Notes under the pieces: generated by a model
Seen by the model: the letters and a program-made list of their open reading frames with translations, nothing else
Database searches by the model: none
Told to the model about the DNA's origin: nothing
Made by a program: the position numbers and the translations under genes
NCBI RefSeq assembly: GCF_900215485.1
Contig: NZ_OCMZ01000002.1
Coordinates: 1-64,000 of the forward strand
Direction: 5' to 3'
From: Nitrosovibrio sp. Nv4
GTDB taxonomy: Bacteria > Pseudomonadota > Gammaproteobacteria > Burkholderiales > Nitrosomonadaceae
Length of the DNA: 64,000 nucleotides
Part shown: positions 7,976-16,999 of the stretch, piece by piece
Layout: each line of letters begins with the position of its first letter
How positions within the stretch are numbered: position 1 is the first letter of the stretch

Positions 7976-9805
7976 TTAATTTCCCCGCATGAACATCTTG
8001 TCGAGATCCGTGAGGCTGATTTCGAACCATGTTGGTCTGCCGTGATTGCATTGGCCAGCACGTTCAGTTATCTCCATTTCGCGTAGCAGCGCATTCATTT
8101 CCGGAACGGTGAGGGTGCGATTGGCGCGAACCGCCCCATGGCAGGCCATGGTCGAAAGAAGTTCGTTGCGTCTGCTGGTCAATACCTGGCTGGCTCCAAA
8201 CTCACGGATCTCGCTCAATACATCGCGTGCCAGTTTTACCACATCGGCATCCTTGAGCGTGGCTGGAACTGAGCGCACGCCCAGCATCGTTGGAGAGAGC
8301 GCAGAGATCTCGAACCCGAGTTCGTTCAGCAGGGCGTCGTTTTCTTCGGCGGTAGCAATATCCAGGCTATCCGCCTGAAATATCGCGGGGATCAGCAAGG
8401 GCTGCATGGAGAGAGTGTGGTTATCCAGCGCGGATTTGAGTTTTTCATACAGAATCCGCTCATGCGCCGCGTGCATATCCACGATAAGCAAGCCCCGTTC
8501 GTTCTGCGACAGAATATAGATGCCGAGGAGCTGCCCCAAGGCGAAACCCAATGGCGGAATATCCTGTTTCTGAGTACCTGTTGGTGTTATTGACACATCC
8601 GATGACTTTGGGTCGGGATTATTGGGACAAAAGAGTGTCGAATAAAACGCCTGGGATTGGGCTACCCCTGTAGCAGACACAGGGGGAACAAGCGGCATGA
8701 AGGTTTGCCGCGAGTAGACCGAAAGCGTATCGGTGTTCTTTGACAACGCGCCCGCCATGGTGGAGGAGTTGCTGGTTTCCTGCCGGCTCCCAATCGCGAT
8801 TGAAGCCGCTGATGCGGATTGAGGCGATGCCAGTGCCTTGTGGACCGCATGAAAAATGAACTGATGCAGTGCACGCGAATCACGGAATCTCACCTCGGTT
8901 TTAGTGGGATGCACATTGACATCCACGCCCTCGGCATTCATTTCGAGAAACAGCACAAAAGCGGGATGGCGATCCAGATGAAGTATGTCGCGATAGGCCT
9001 CGCGTAGCGCATGGGAAACCAGTTTGTCGCGTACGAAGCGGCCGTTGACAAAGAAATACTGTGCGTCGCGAGAAGATCGCGAGTATGCGGGCAACGCCGC
9101 TGAGCCCCATAGCCGTAAATCCACTGCCTGCTCATCAACGAATACCGAGGTCTGCGCGAACTCATCGCCCAGTAAGGCCGCGATGCGCTGCCTTGCGTCC
9201 GCCGCACGTAAATGACTGCGCACGATGCCGTTGTGCTGCAGCGTGAAAGCGATATCGGCGCGCGACAACGCAATGCGCTTGAATGTTTCTTCGCAATGGG
9301 AAAATTCAGTGGCTTCGGTTTTCAGAAATTTACGTCGGGCGGGTGTGTTGAAGTAGAGATTATGCATTTCCACCGTGGTGCCATTGGCAAGCGCCGCAGG
9401 TTCTGGCCCTGATAGACGGCTCCCTTCCACTTCTATCCGCCAGGCATGCTTCCCCTCGGGCGTGCGGCTTGCCAGCGTCAGCCGCGAAACTGCGGCCATA
9501 CTGGCCAGTGCCTCACCACGGAATCCCAGACTTGCTACTTTTTGCAAATCTTCCAGCGCATTGATTTTGCTCGTGGCATGGCGGGCAAGCGCCAGGGGCA
9601 GATCATCTTTGGAAATTCCTGCTCCATTATCCGCGACGCGTATTTGTTTGATTCCGCCCTGCAAAATTTGCACCGCTATTTCGGTCGATCCGGCATCAAC
9701 ACTGTTCTCCAGCATTTCCTTGAGGGCAGAGGCGGGGCGCTCTACCACCTCTCCAGCGGCAATCTGGCTGATGAGCAGATCGGGTAACAGTTTAATCGCG
9801 TTCAT
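7976..9805 (-). CDS. mutL: DNA mismatch repair protein MutL
   Basis: A 609-residue MutL. The N-terminal GHKL ATPase is intact, with EMLENSVDAG near residue 30, DNGAGI near 60, TSKI near 77 and GFRGEAL near 93. The C-terminal dimerisation domain carries DMHAAHERILYE, which fits the DQHA-x2-E-x4-E metal-binding endonuclease motif. This MutL should therefore nick DNA itself, as in bacteria without MutH. The typical family ending HGRPTWFEIS...MRGN is present, so the 3' end is undamaged. The gene is convergent with the phage methyltransferase, 40 bp away. Confidence 0.97.
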   Translation of the reverse strand: MNAIKLLPDLLISQIAAGEVVERPASALKEMLENSVDAGSTEIAVQILQGGIKQIRVADNGAGISKDDLPLALARHATSKINALEDLQKVASLGFRGEALASMAAVSRLTLASRTPEGKHAWRIEVEGSRLSGPEPAALANGTTVEMHNLYFNTPARRKFLKTEATEFSHCEETFKRIALSRADIAFTLQHNGIVRSHLRAADARQRIAALLGDEFAQTSVFVDEQAVDLRLWGSAALPAYSRSSRDAQYFFVNGRFVRDKLVSHALREAYRDILHLDRHPAFVLFLEMNAEGVDVNVHPTKTEVRFRDSRALHQFIFHAVHKALASPQSASAASIAIGSRQETSNSSTMAGALSKNTDTLSVYSRQTFMPLVPPVSATGVAQSQAFYSTLFCPNNPDPKSSDVSITPTGTQKQDIPPLGFALGQLLGIYILSQNERGLLIVDMHAAHERILYEKLKSALDNHTLSMQPLLIPAIFQADSLDIATAEENDALLNELGFEISALSPTMLGVRSVPATLKDADVVKLARDVLSEIREFGASQVLTSRRNELLSTMACHGAVRANRTLTVPEMNALLREMEITERAGQCNHGRPTWFEISLTDLDKMFMRGN

Positions 9806-9828
9806 GAGCGTTTTCGATGAAATATATT

Positions 9829-9856
9829 ATTATACTCCCGCCCCCGGAGCTCCCAA
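9829..9856 (-). promoter_or_regulatory. Predicted sigma-70 promoter of mutL
   Basis: Read on the minus strand, TTGGGA (9856-9851) and a perfect TATAAT (9834-9829) are separated by 16 bp. The TATAAT lies 23 bp upstream of the mutL ATG at 9805, giving a short leader of about 17 nt. The -10 box is strong and the -35 is a partial match. Confidence 0.55.
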
Positions 9857-9958
9857 GGTTAAGGGAGGATGCTCCTTAGCCGTGCGCCGGATACGGACGC
9901 CCTCCGAAAGTGGTCAGGTCGACATTCCATCGCCCCTGGCAGCCTCAAGGTCATGTTC

Positions 9959-10885
9959 TCATGAACGTTCTTTCATCGCGGCGGTAACCGTGCCGTGGTC
10001 AAGGTGAGGAGCAAACATTTCGATAAAATCATAAACATATCCGCGTAGATAGCCGTTACGGCTTATACCGATTCTAGTCGTGCTCGGCTCGAACAGGTGG
10101 CTGGCGTCGATAGACCGCAGATGTCTGTCGCGTTTGGGCTCGAACGCCATCTGCGCCAGGATGCCTACCCCCAATCCCACTTCTACATAGGTCTTGATCA
10201 CATCCGCGTCTATGGCCGTAAGCACCACGTTGGGCGTCAACCCCTTCGCTTCGAATGCCTGGTTGATCTTCGAGCGACCGGTAAAAGCAAAGTCGTAAGT
10301 AATGATCGGATATTCGGCGAGCGCCTCCAGCGTCAGTTTCTGGAGTTTAAGCAGCGGATGCCTCGGCGGGACAACGATGCAGCGGTTCCATTGATAGCAC
10401 GGGAGCATCACAAGTTCAGCAAATAGTTCGATAGCCTCGGTGGCGATCGCAATGTCGGCTACGCCCGAAGTGACCAGCTCGGATATCTGGGTCGGATTGC
10501 CCTGATGCAAAACTAATTTCACATTGGGGTAGCGTGCGGTAAAATGCTTTATTGCGGCGGGTAGTGCGTACCGTGCCTGAGTATGGGTCGTAGCAATAGT
10601 GAGAGAACCGCTGGCTTCGTTCGCGAATTCCTGGCCAACCTGTTTCAGGTTTTTTGCATCTCTCAGCATTCTTTCGGCAATTTCAAGAATAGCCCGTCCA
10701 GGCGGCGTGGTTTCAACCACGCGTTTGCCGTTGCGTACAAAAATATCCACTCCCAGTTCGTTTTCCAGAAGGCGAATCTGCTTGCTGATTCCCGGCTGGG
10801 ACGTGTGCAGGATTTCTGCCGCTTTGGATAAATTCAGACCCTGATTGGCGACTTCACAAAGATAACGCAATTGTTGCAATTTCAT
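9959..10885 (-). CDS. cysB: LysR-type sulfur-assimilation regulator CysB
   Basis: A 308-residue LysR-family regulator of the CysB/Cbl type. The helix-turn-helix is at about 18-50 (LSKAAEILHTSQPGISKQI), followed by a linker helix and a periplasmic-binding-protein-like effector domain from about 90. CysB proteins activate sulfate-assimilation genes and respond to O-acetylserine/N-acetylserine and sulfide or thiosulfate. The gene is divergent from cysI-cysH-cysD-cysN, which supports this role and fits autoregulation from the shared region. CysB and Cbl cannot be separated by eye. The context favours CysB. Confidence 0.92.
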   Translation of the reverse strand: MKLQQLRYLCEVANQGLNLSKAAEILHTSQPGISKQIRLLENELGVDIFVRNGKRVVETTPPGRAILEIAERMLRDAKNLKQVGQEFANEASGSLTIATTHTQARYALPAAIKHFTARYPNVKLVLHQGNPTQISELVTSGVADIAIATEAIELFAELVMLPCYQWNRCIVVPPRHPLLKLQKLTLEALAEYPIITYDFAFTGRSKINQAFEAKGLTPNVVLTAIDADVIKTYVEVGLGVGILAQMAFEPKRDRHLRSIDASHLFEPSTTRIGISRNGYLRGYVYDFIEMFAPHLDHGTVTAAMKERS

Positions 10886-10911
10886 AGTTGGGTTTTCTAA
10901 AGAAGATTAGG

Positions 10912-10930
10912 TTATGTTAATCTAACATAA
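10912..10930. promoter_or_regulatory. Palindromic candidate CysB operator
   Basis: A perfect inverted repeat, TTATGTTA-atc-TAACATAA, lies 27 bp upstream of the cysB start and 5 bp upstream of the predicted -35 box of cysI. LysR regulators bind imperfect dyads in such positions to activate the divergent operon and repress themselves. No other operator is visible here, so CysB binding is an inference from position. Confidence 0.5.
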
Positions 10931-10935
10931 TATTC

Positions 10936-10965
10936 TTTCACGATATATATGTTCGTTGCTATTAT
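10936..10965 (+). promoter_or_regulatory. Predicted promoter of the cysI operon
   Basis: TTTCAC (10936-10941) and TATTAT (10960-10965) are spaced 18 bp apart. The weak -35 adjacent to the upstream palindrome is typical of an activator-dependent promoter. The leader to the cysI ATG would be about 245 nt. In 10970-11200 I see no convincing gene and no strong hairpin. Confidence 0.4.
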
Positions 10966-11217
10966 TGCGTTTTCGAGGCACCATGCGGGGTTTGACTGCG
11001 AGGGGTGTCATGGTAGGAGCAGGAGTCGCAGAGCCTGATGGACCGGACGTTGAAAGAAGAGTAGATTTTTTGGTTTGCCCGCATTACGGATACTACCTCG
11101 CCAGAAGTCAGACCGAGTGCCAATACCAGTGGAAACGCGAGCCGGCGTGGAGCAGATGATCCATTCCTGGATTTTTAGGGCATCAAGCTGATACGGCCAT
11201 AAATGTGGAGGATGCAG

Positions 11218-13329
11218 ATGAGTTATTTGGATAATCTCGCGAATGACGAGGAAATAAATTTGTACGCCCAGTCGGTACAGGAGTATCGAGACCTGAACAT
11301 GGACGTTTCGCGCTTTACCGCAGGCCGGCTGCAAATGGGTATCTACGGTCAGCGGCAGGAGGGTGTCAACATGGTGCGCATCAAGCTTCCGGGCGGACGT
11401 GTGACGGCGCGGAAATTGAGGACGATCGCCAGCGCCCTGGAGACATATTCGCGTCATGACGTTGTGCATATCACCACACGCCAGGATATTCAGATGCATT
11501 ACGTGCCACTCGAGCAGACGCCGGCTGTGCTCCGTCACCTGGCCGCGGGTGGATTGACGACTCGTGAGGCATGTGGCAATACCATACGCAATATCACGAC
11601 CTGTCCTCTATCCGGCGTATGCCCCCGCGAGCATGTGGACGTGACGAAGCATCTGGAGGGCACGGTACAGCATCTTCTGCGAAATCCGCTGACTCAGCAA
11701 ATGCCGCGCAAATTCAAAATCAGTCTATCGGCGTGTGAATCCGACTGCGCACAGGGCATGATGCACGATCTGGGCGTTGTCGCAGTGCGGAACGGCGACC
11801 GGTTCGGTTTCAAGGTTGTGGCTGGGGGCGGTCTCGGCCACAAGCCGCATGAAGCGCTCGTCATTGAAGAATTTATCGAAGAAAAAGACCTGCTGTCCGT
11901 GATGGAAGCGGTCATCCAGTTACATAACCGCTACTCGGACCGGCGCAAACGCGCAAAATCGCGGATCAAATTCCTGGTAGACAAGTTTGGTCCCGAAGGA
12001 TTTGTCGAGAAATATCGTGAAGAACTGGTTCGGACGACATCGGCACTGGCGACCTTGGACTATCCAAAAGGCGAATGGAGCGCCGGCGCCGACAGCGAGG
12101 TTCCCGGCCTTGGGGCGCCGCGTCATATTTTCGCGCAGAAACAGCCGGGCTATTACGTATTCCCGATCAGCGTGCCCATGGGTAACCTGAATGTAGCGCA
12201 ACTGAATGGTCTGGCCGATATTTGCGAAACCTTCGACTTGCCTGATATTCGCACCACTCAGGATCAGAACATATTTTTTACGAACGTGCCGGAAGCCAGA
12301 ATTGAACCTCTGCGCGCCGCGCTGGCAGAACTGGGTCTGGGAGTACCTGAGGCAGGCGATGATGTGGTGGCTTGTCCCGGCACTTCGACCTGCCGTTTGG
12401 GGATAACTTCAAGCACGATCCTCGGGCCCAAGCTAAGTGGCGGCAAGCATGACCTGAAAATTCGTGTTTCAGGATGTCATAACGGTTGCGCCCAGCCCGA
12501 GGCTGGAGATATTGGCATATACGGCGAAGGCAAACGCATGCACGGCAAACTCGTGCCGCATTACCAGTTGCATTTCGGCGGGAATGCGATGGCGCGCGGA
12601 GCCTTGGCGTTTAAAGGCCCGTCGATACCCACGGCGCGGATCGAGGAAGCGGTGGAACGAGTGCAGTCTGCCTTTGCGACTGAACGTGAGTCGGGCGAAA
12701 CGTTCTTTTCCTGGGCGCATCGGATGGATAAGACCTATTTCACCGAGCTGCTTGCGGACCTGGTTGAGGTTAAGCCGGAAGAACTGGCGTCAGTCTTGCG
12801 CGATCATGGCAACGATAACGATTTCAAAGTGCTGCAACTGGGCGGAGGCGAATGCGCAGGGGTGAGCCAGATAAAGATCGGCACCATTTTCTTTGAAGCG
12901 GCCCATGAACGGAATTATCGGAATGCGCTCAAGTTTCAGCAAAAATTTGTGGACTCAGTCGCGTGTGCGGAGGAGATCGCACGCTTGATCGGTCAGGGCG
13001 TGACTGAAATGCTCGGTGGTGTGAAGCACGACGATTTGGCCACGCAGGCGGAAGAATTGCGCCGTGTGTTGCCTACCAAGCCGCATCTCTCCAGGCAATT
13101 GGGTAGATTCGCGGAGAATTTTGCGAGCCCGGGCGAAGAGTTGAACGATGCTCATCTGACTGAATGGTTTTCCGACCTGGATGCGTGGACAATGGAGATT
13201 GCGGAGTTTTGCCTGAACTTCGACCGGCAGCTCGACCTGACGGGTGCGCTACCGGAGCCGCTGACGGTTTCCGTCAAATCGCCGTCGTCATCATTGTCTG
13301 AACCAGCCCGGTCATCTGTCATAGTCTGA
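11218..13329 (+). CDS. cysI: Siroheme nitrite/sulfite reductase (CysI-like)
   Basis: A 703-residue siroheme and [4Fe-4S] reductase that should reduce sulfite to sulfide by six electrons. Two ferredoxin-like/siroheme half-repeats are present, with TTRQDIQMHYV near residue 85 and TTQDQNIFF near 345. The cluster ligands are CPGTSTC and the later GCHNGC, at about 387-425. I chose the ATG at 11218 because GGAGGA at 11207-11212 precedes it; in-frame ATGs at 11203 and 11212 overlap that site. It is longer than the usual CysI of about 560 residues, with a helical C-terminal extension of roughly 140 residues of unknown role. Genes for APS reductase and ATP sulfurylase follow, so sulfite rather than nitrite is the likely substrate. 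Confidence 0.88.
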   Translation: MSYLDNLANDEEINLYAQSVQEYRDLNMDVSRFTAGRLQMGIYGQRQEGVNMVRIKLPGGRVTARKLRTIASALETYSRHDVVHITTRQDIQMHYVPLEQTPAVLRHLAAGGLTTREACGNTIRNITTCPLSGVCPREHVDVTKHLEGTVQHLLRNPLTQQMPRKFKISLSACESDCAQGMMHDLGVVAVRNGDRFGFKVVAGGGLGHKPHEALVIEEFIEEKDLLSVMEAVIQLHNRYSDRRKRAKSRIKFLVDKFGPEGFVEKYREELVRTTSALATLDYPKGEWSAGADSEVPGLGAPRHIFAQKQPGYYVFPISVPMGNLNVAQLNGLADICETFDLPDIRTTQDQNIFFTNVPEARIEPLRAALAELGLGVPEAGDDVVACPGTSTCRLGITSSTILGPKLSGGKHDLKIRVSGCHNGCAQPEAGDIGIYGEGKRMHGKLVPHYQLHFGGNAMARGALAFKGPSIPTARIEEAVERVQSAFATERESGETFFSWAHRMDKTYFTELLADLVEVKPEELASVLRDHGNDNDFKVLQLGGGECAGVSQIKIGTIFFEAAHERNYRNALKFQQKFVDSVACAEEIARLIGQGVTEMLGGVKHDDLATQAEELRRVLPTKPHLSRQLGRFAENFASPGEELNDAHLTEWFSDLDAWTMEIAEFCLNFDRQLDLTGALPEPLTVSVKSPSSSLSEPARSSVIV

Positions 13330-13361
13330 TGAATTTCGATGCCTATTCTTGAGCCGGTAAT

Positions 13362-14141
13362 ATGAGCCTGGATCACAAGATTGCTGAAGTGCGAACACTT
13401 TTGGATACGGTGCAGAGAGATTATGCTCCCGTCACCTTCGCCTGCAGCTTTGGCGCCGAAGATATGGTGTTGATGGATCTCATTGCGCGGCATTATCCCG
13501 GTATCGCGGTATTTACACTGGATACAGGGCGACTGCCTGAAGAAACCTACAGCCTCATGAGGGAAGTGGCGGATCGTTACGGCATTCATGTGCCAGTGTA
13601 TTTTCCAGAGCCCGCCGCGGTGGAGGCGTATGTCGCGCAGAACGGGCCCAATGGCTTCTACGACAGCGTGGATTTACGTAAAAAATGCTGCCATATTCGC
13701 AAGGTCGAACCCCTGAAACGCGCGCTGAGCGGCAAGCGCGCATGGATCACCGGTCTGCGCCGCGATCAGGCGCCGACCAGAACGGATTTGGCGGTATCGG
13801 AATTCGATGCCGGTAATGGTTTGCAAAAAATCAGTCCGCTGCTGGACTGGAACCTGTCCGAAGTGTGGGCTTATCTCAAACAGTTCAATGTGCCCTACAA
13901 CGCATTGCATGATAAGGGATACACGAGCATCGGCTGCGCACCCTGTACCCGCGCCATTACGCCTGGCGAAGATGTTCGCGCCGGCCGGTGGTGGTGGGAA
14001 GATCCGGAAATCAAGGAGTGCGGTTTACATCCTGACAAACGGCTCGTTACGACAGCAGTTCCCGCGGCGGTAACAAATCCGGCTGCTGCCGGACAAGGTA
14101 AAGATATGCAACAAAAGGAGCATGGGTCAGGTTCGGGCTAA
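13362..14141 (+). CDS. cysH: Assimilatory adenylylsulfate (APS) reductase
   Basis: A 259-residue reductase that should convert APS to sulfite and AMP using thioredoxin. It has the nucleotide-binding SFGAEDMVLMD segment, the CC pair in KKCCHIRK and CAPC in GCAPCTRAI. These are the four ligands of the [4Fe-4S] cluster that marks APS-using rather than PAPS-using enzymes. The catalytic Cys is in KECGLH. Lack of an APS kinase in the operon fits APS as the substrate. It lies 32 bp after cysI and 32 bp before cysD. A short Gly/Gln-rich C-terminal tail is probably disordered. Confidence 0.93.
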   Translation: MSLDHKIAEVRTLLDTVQRDYAPVTFACSFGAEDMVLMDLIARHYPGIAVFTLDTGRLPEETYSLMREVADRYGIHVPVYFPEPAAVEAYVAQNGPNGFYDSVDLRKKCCHIRKVEPLKRALSGKRAWITGLRRDQAPTRTDLAVSEFDAGNGLQKISPLLDWNLSEVWAYLKQFNVPYNALHDKGYTSIGCAPCTRAITPGEDVRAGRWWWEDPEIKECGLHPDKRLVTTAVPAAVTNPAAAGQGKDMQQKEHGSGSG

Positions 14142-14173
14142 AGGCCGAGCCAGGAGATTATGAGGATCGATCG

Positions 14174-15163
14174 ATGGAAATATTGAACGAAATGGAAGAG
14201 TCTGTTAGTCCTGATCCAGGTTTTCTCACGAAGACCGAGCCAGTAGCCATCAAGCGCCGTATTGCAAGGCACTTGGGCCATCTGGACGCGCTGGAAAGTG
14301 AAGCCATCCATATCATGCGAGAGGTTGCCGCGGAATGCGCCAATCCGGCTCTGCTGTTCTCCGGAGGAAAGGACTCCATCGTACTGCTGCGCCTGGCGGA
14401 AAAGGCCTTCCGCCCGGGGCGTTTTCCATTTCCCTTGCTGCATATTGATACCGGTCATAATTTTCCCGAAGTGATCGAGTTTCGCGACCGCCGCGTCAAA
14501 CAATTGGGTGAGCGGTTAATCGTGCGCAGTATGGAAGACTCCATCAGGCAGGGAAGAGTCGTGCTGCGTTCGGAAAACCAGAGCCGGAATCCATTTCAGT
14601 CAGTGACACTGCTCGACGCCATCGCTGAATTCCGTTTTGATGCCTGTATTGGTGGTGCCCGGCGCGACGAAGAAAAAGCGCGCGCCAAGGAACGTATATT
14701 TTCTTTCCGCGATGAATTCGGTCAATGGGACCCGAAGAACCAGCGCCCGGAATTATGGGATATCTACAACACCCGTGTGCATCCGGGGGAAAATATTCGT
14801 GTGTTTCCCATCAGCAACTGGACCGAACTTGATGTGTGGGAATATATTGCCCGCGAGGAACTGGAGGTCCCCCACATTTATTTCGCTCATACCCGCGATG
14901 TAATCAGGCGTGGTACCGGACTTTTACCGTTATCCCACCTGGTTCAGCCCCTGGAAGGGGAGAAAGTGGAGAATCTCATGGTTCGCTTCCGGACGGTAGG
15001 TGACATGAGCTGCACCTGTCCGGTGGAATCCTCGGCGGTCAGTGTCGTCGAAATTATTGCTGAAACCGCGATCACACGAATTACCGAGCGCGGCGCGACG
15101 CGCATGGACGACCAAACATCCGATGCATCCATGGAGCGGCGCAAGAAAGAAGGATATTTCTGA
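14174..15163 (+). CDS. cysD: Sulfate adenylyltransferase small subunit CysD
   Basis: A 329-residue PP-loop ATP sulfurylase subunit. With CysN it makes APS from sulfate and ATP. The PP-loop LLFSGGKDSIVLLRL is at about 57-71, followed by HIDTGHNFPEV and GGARRDEEKARAKER, all typical of CysD. The C-terminus MERRKKEGYF is the family ending, so the gene is complete. It precedes cysN by 179 bp, which is wider than in most cysDN operons. Confidence 0.96.
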   Translation: MEILNEMEESVSPDPGFLTKTEPVAIKRRIARHLGHLDALESEAIHIMREVAAECANPALLFSGGKDSIVLLRLAEKAFRPGRFPFPLLHIDTGHNFPEVIEFRDRRVKQLGERLIVRSMEDSIRQGRVVLRSENQSRNPFQSVTLLDAIAEFRFDACIGGARRDEEKARAKERIFSFRDEFGQWDPKNQRPELWDIYNTRVHPGENIRVFPISNWTELDVWEYIAREELEVPHIYFAHTRDVIRRGTGLLPLSHLVQPLEGEKVENLMVRFRTVGDMSCTCPVESSAVSVVEIIAETAITRITERGATRMDDQTSDASMERRKKEGYF

Positions 15164-15270
15164 AACGTATCTTTACAGATACAGGTCATGTCGTTGATAG
15201 GGTTCTTGTCAATTTATACCTTGCATAAGCGACGTGAGTGACGTAACGCAAACCTTCTTTCCCGCTTTGG

Positions 15271-15304
15271 CACGTGGGATTTCATAGCACTTGGGATTTC
15301 ATAG
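15271..15304 (+). repeat. Tandem 17-bp duplication upstream of cysN
   Basis: CACGTGGGATTTCATAG (15271-15287) is followed directly by the same 17 bases with one change, G to T (15288-15304). It lies 39 bp before the cysN ATG. It could be a replication-slippage product or a doubled regulatory site. Nothing else in the 179-bp gap stands out apart from a weak TTGATA...TATACC promoter-like pair near 15196-15222. Confidence 0.7.
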
Positions 15305-15342
15305 AAATATCCCGGAAACCAGAATTTCAAGAAGAGTATTAA

Positions 15343-16626
15343 ATGTCAGCCATTGATAGCATTTCATTTGATCATACCGAACTGTTACGGTTTATCACGG
15401 CCGGTAGCGTGGATGATGGCAAGAGTACGCTCATCGGGCGCTTGCTGCACGACTCGAAGTCCATTTTCGAGGACCAGTTGAGCGCCATTACCCACACGTC
15501 GCGCAGGCGCGGGATGGAGAGTGTCGATCTTTCGCTGCTCACCGACGGTCTGCAAGCGGAGCGTGAACAAGGTATTACCATCGATGTAGCCTATCGTTAC
15601 TTTGCCACGCCCAAACGCAAGTTTATCATTGCCGACACGCCAGGCCATGAGCAATATACGCGGAACATGGTTACCGGCGCTTCCACCGCCAATCTCGCCA
15701 TCATCTTGATCGACGCACGCAAGGGATTGCTTACCCAATCGCGTCGGCATGCCTACCTTGCCAGCCTGGTAGGCATTCCTCATCTGGTGGTAGCGGTCAA
15801 TAAAATGGATCTGGTTAGCTATTCCCGCGATGTATTCGAGCGGATTTGCAAAGATTTCAGCACCTTTGCCAAAGGACTCAAGCTGAACAATATCGCCTAC
15901 ATCCCGATGTCTGCTTTAAATGGCGATATGGTGGTGGAGCGGGGAGACAAGCTTGACTGGTATGAAGGCATGACGCTGATGGACTTGCTGGAGAGCGTCC
16001 CTATCGACCACGACATCAATCTTGAAGATTTCCGGTTTCCAGTGCAATGGGTGTGCCGCCCGCAAACCGAGGAATTGCCTGATTTTCGGGGTTATATGGG
16101 TCGCATCGAATCCGGTTTCATCAGCGTAGGCGATGCGGTGAAAATTCTGCCTTCAGGGCTGACTTCGCGTATCAAGGAAATCGTCACGTATGATGGCGTC
16201 GTCGATGATGCGGTTGCACCCCAGTCGGTAACCCTGACCATCGAAGACCACGTGGATATTTCCCGCGGTGATATGCTGGTAAAACCAGTTGAAGTTCCAG
16301 TGGTCGCGAACGAGTTCGATGCGATGCTATGCTGGTTATCCGAGCAGAGCCTTGACCCGAGGCGTAAATATCTCATCAAGCATACGACGCGGACTGTAAA
16401 GGCGTTGGTGTCACGGATAGATTATCGCGTCGATATTAATACACTGAATCATGAAGCGGCTGATACGCTGAAAATGAACGACATCGGGCGGGTATCGCTG
16501 AAAGTGCACCAGCCTCTGGCGTGGGACCCGTATCAGCGCAATCATGCTACGGGCAGCTTTATTGTCATTGACGAAGTCAATAACAATACCGTTGCGGCAG
16601 GCATGATCTGCCCGGTAAAAGATTAG
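15343..16626 (+). CDS. cysN: Sulfate adenylyltransferase GTPase subunit CysN
   Basis: A 427-residue EF-Tu-like GTPase that drives APS synthesis with CysD. The G-domain motifs are GSVDDGKSTL (about 22-31), DTPGHEQY and NKMD, followed by two beta-barrel domains. It ends without the C-terminal APS-kinase (CysC) domain that makes CysNC about 640 residues. That agrees with the APS-type CysH in the same operon. AGAAGAG lies about 9 bp upstream of the ATG. Confidence 0.96.
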   Translation: MSAIDSISFDHTELLRFITAGSVDDGKSTLIGRLLHDSKSIFEDQLSAITHTSRRRGMESVDLSLLTDGLQAEREQGITIDVAYRYFATPKRKFIIADTPGHEQYTRNMVTGASTANLAIILIDARKGLLTQSRRHAYLASLVGIPHLVVAVNKMDLVSYSRDVFERICKDFSTFAKGLKLNNIAYIPMSALNGDMVVERGDKLDWYEGMTLMDLLESVPIDHDINLEDFRFPVQWVCRPQTEELPDFRGYMGRIESGFISVGDAVKILPSGLTSRIKEIVTYDGVVDDAVAPQSVTLTIEDHVDISRGDMLVKPVEVPVVANEFDAMLCWLSEQSLDPRRKYLIKHTTRTVKALVSRIDYRVDINTLNHEAADTLKMNDIGRVSLKVHQPLAWDPYQRNHATGSFIVIDEVNNNTVAAGMICPVKD

Positions 16627-16711
16627 AGATTGGACTCGCACTTGGCCGGATTTCTGACGGTTCAGCGAAAACCGCTTGAGGCGCATAGTAGCGTTTGGCC
16701 AGAATGTGTGA

Positions 16712-16758
16712 GGAAAGGCGGACAAGGCGAAAAGGGCCTTTCCGCTTTTGTACTTTTT
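16712..16758 (+). terminator. Candidate terminator after cysN
   Basis: A perfect 8-bp stem, GGAAAGGC (16712-16719) with GCCTTTCC (16736-16743), has a 16-nt loop that can itself pair partly. It is followed by T-rich sequence (ttttgtacttttt). It lies 86 bp after the cysN stop. Confidence 0.4.
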
Positions 16759-16999
16759 AGCGGGGAAAAGCACAAAATGAAAAGGGTTATAAACTTTCAT
16801 CTGAATTTGGCAGTACTGAACTTACATAAAAAGTGAAGGTCAAGTGACGCAAAAAGTCTTCGTGCGTCCTGGCGTTGATTGAAAAAAAAGCGCATTCACT
16901 CCGAATTAAGGTACGAGTACAGTCTCTAACAATTAATTGGGGTAACGTTTTTGTCTCCTCCTTTTTTTGATTCACTTCTATAAATATGATGACTTTATC
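16759..16999. other. Intergenic region before the oxidoreductase gene
   Basis: About 240 bp without a supported gene, AT-rich towards its end. It holds one copy of a roughly 45-bp hairpin-bearing repeat (near 16842-16885) that recurs at about 29028-29072. No strong promoter pair or ribosome-binding site is obvious before the following gene. Confidence 0.5.
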
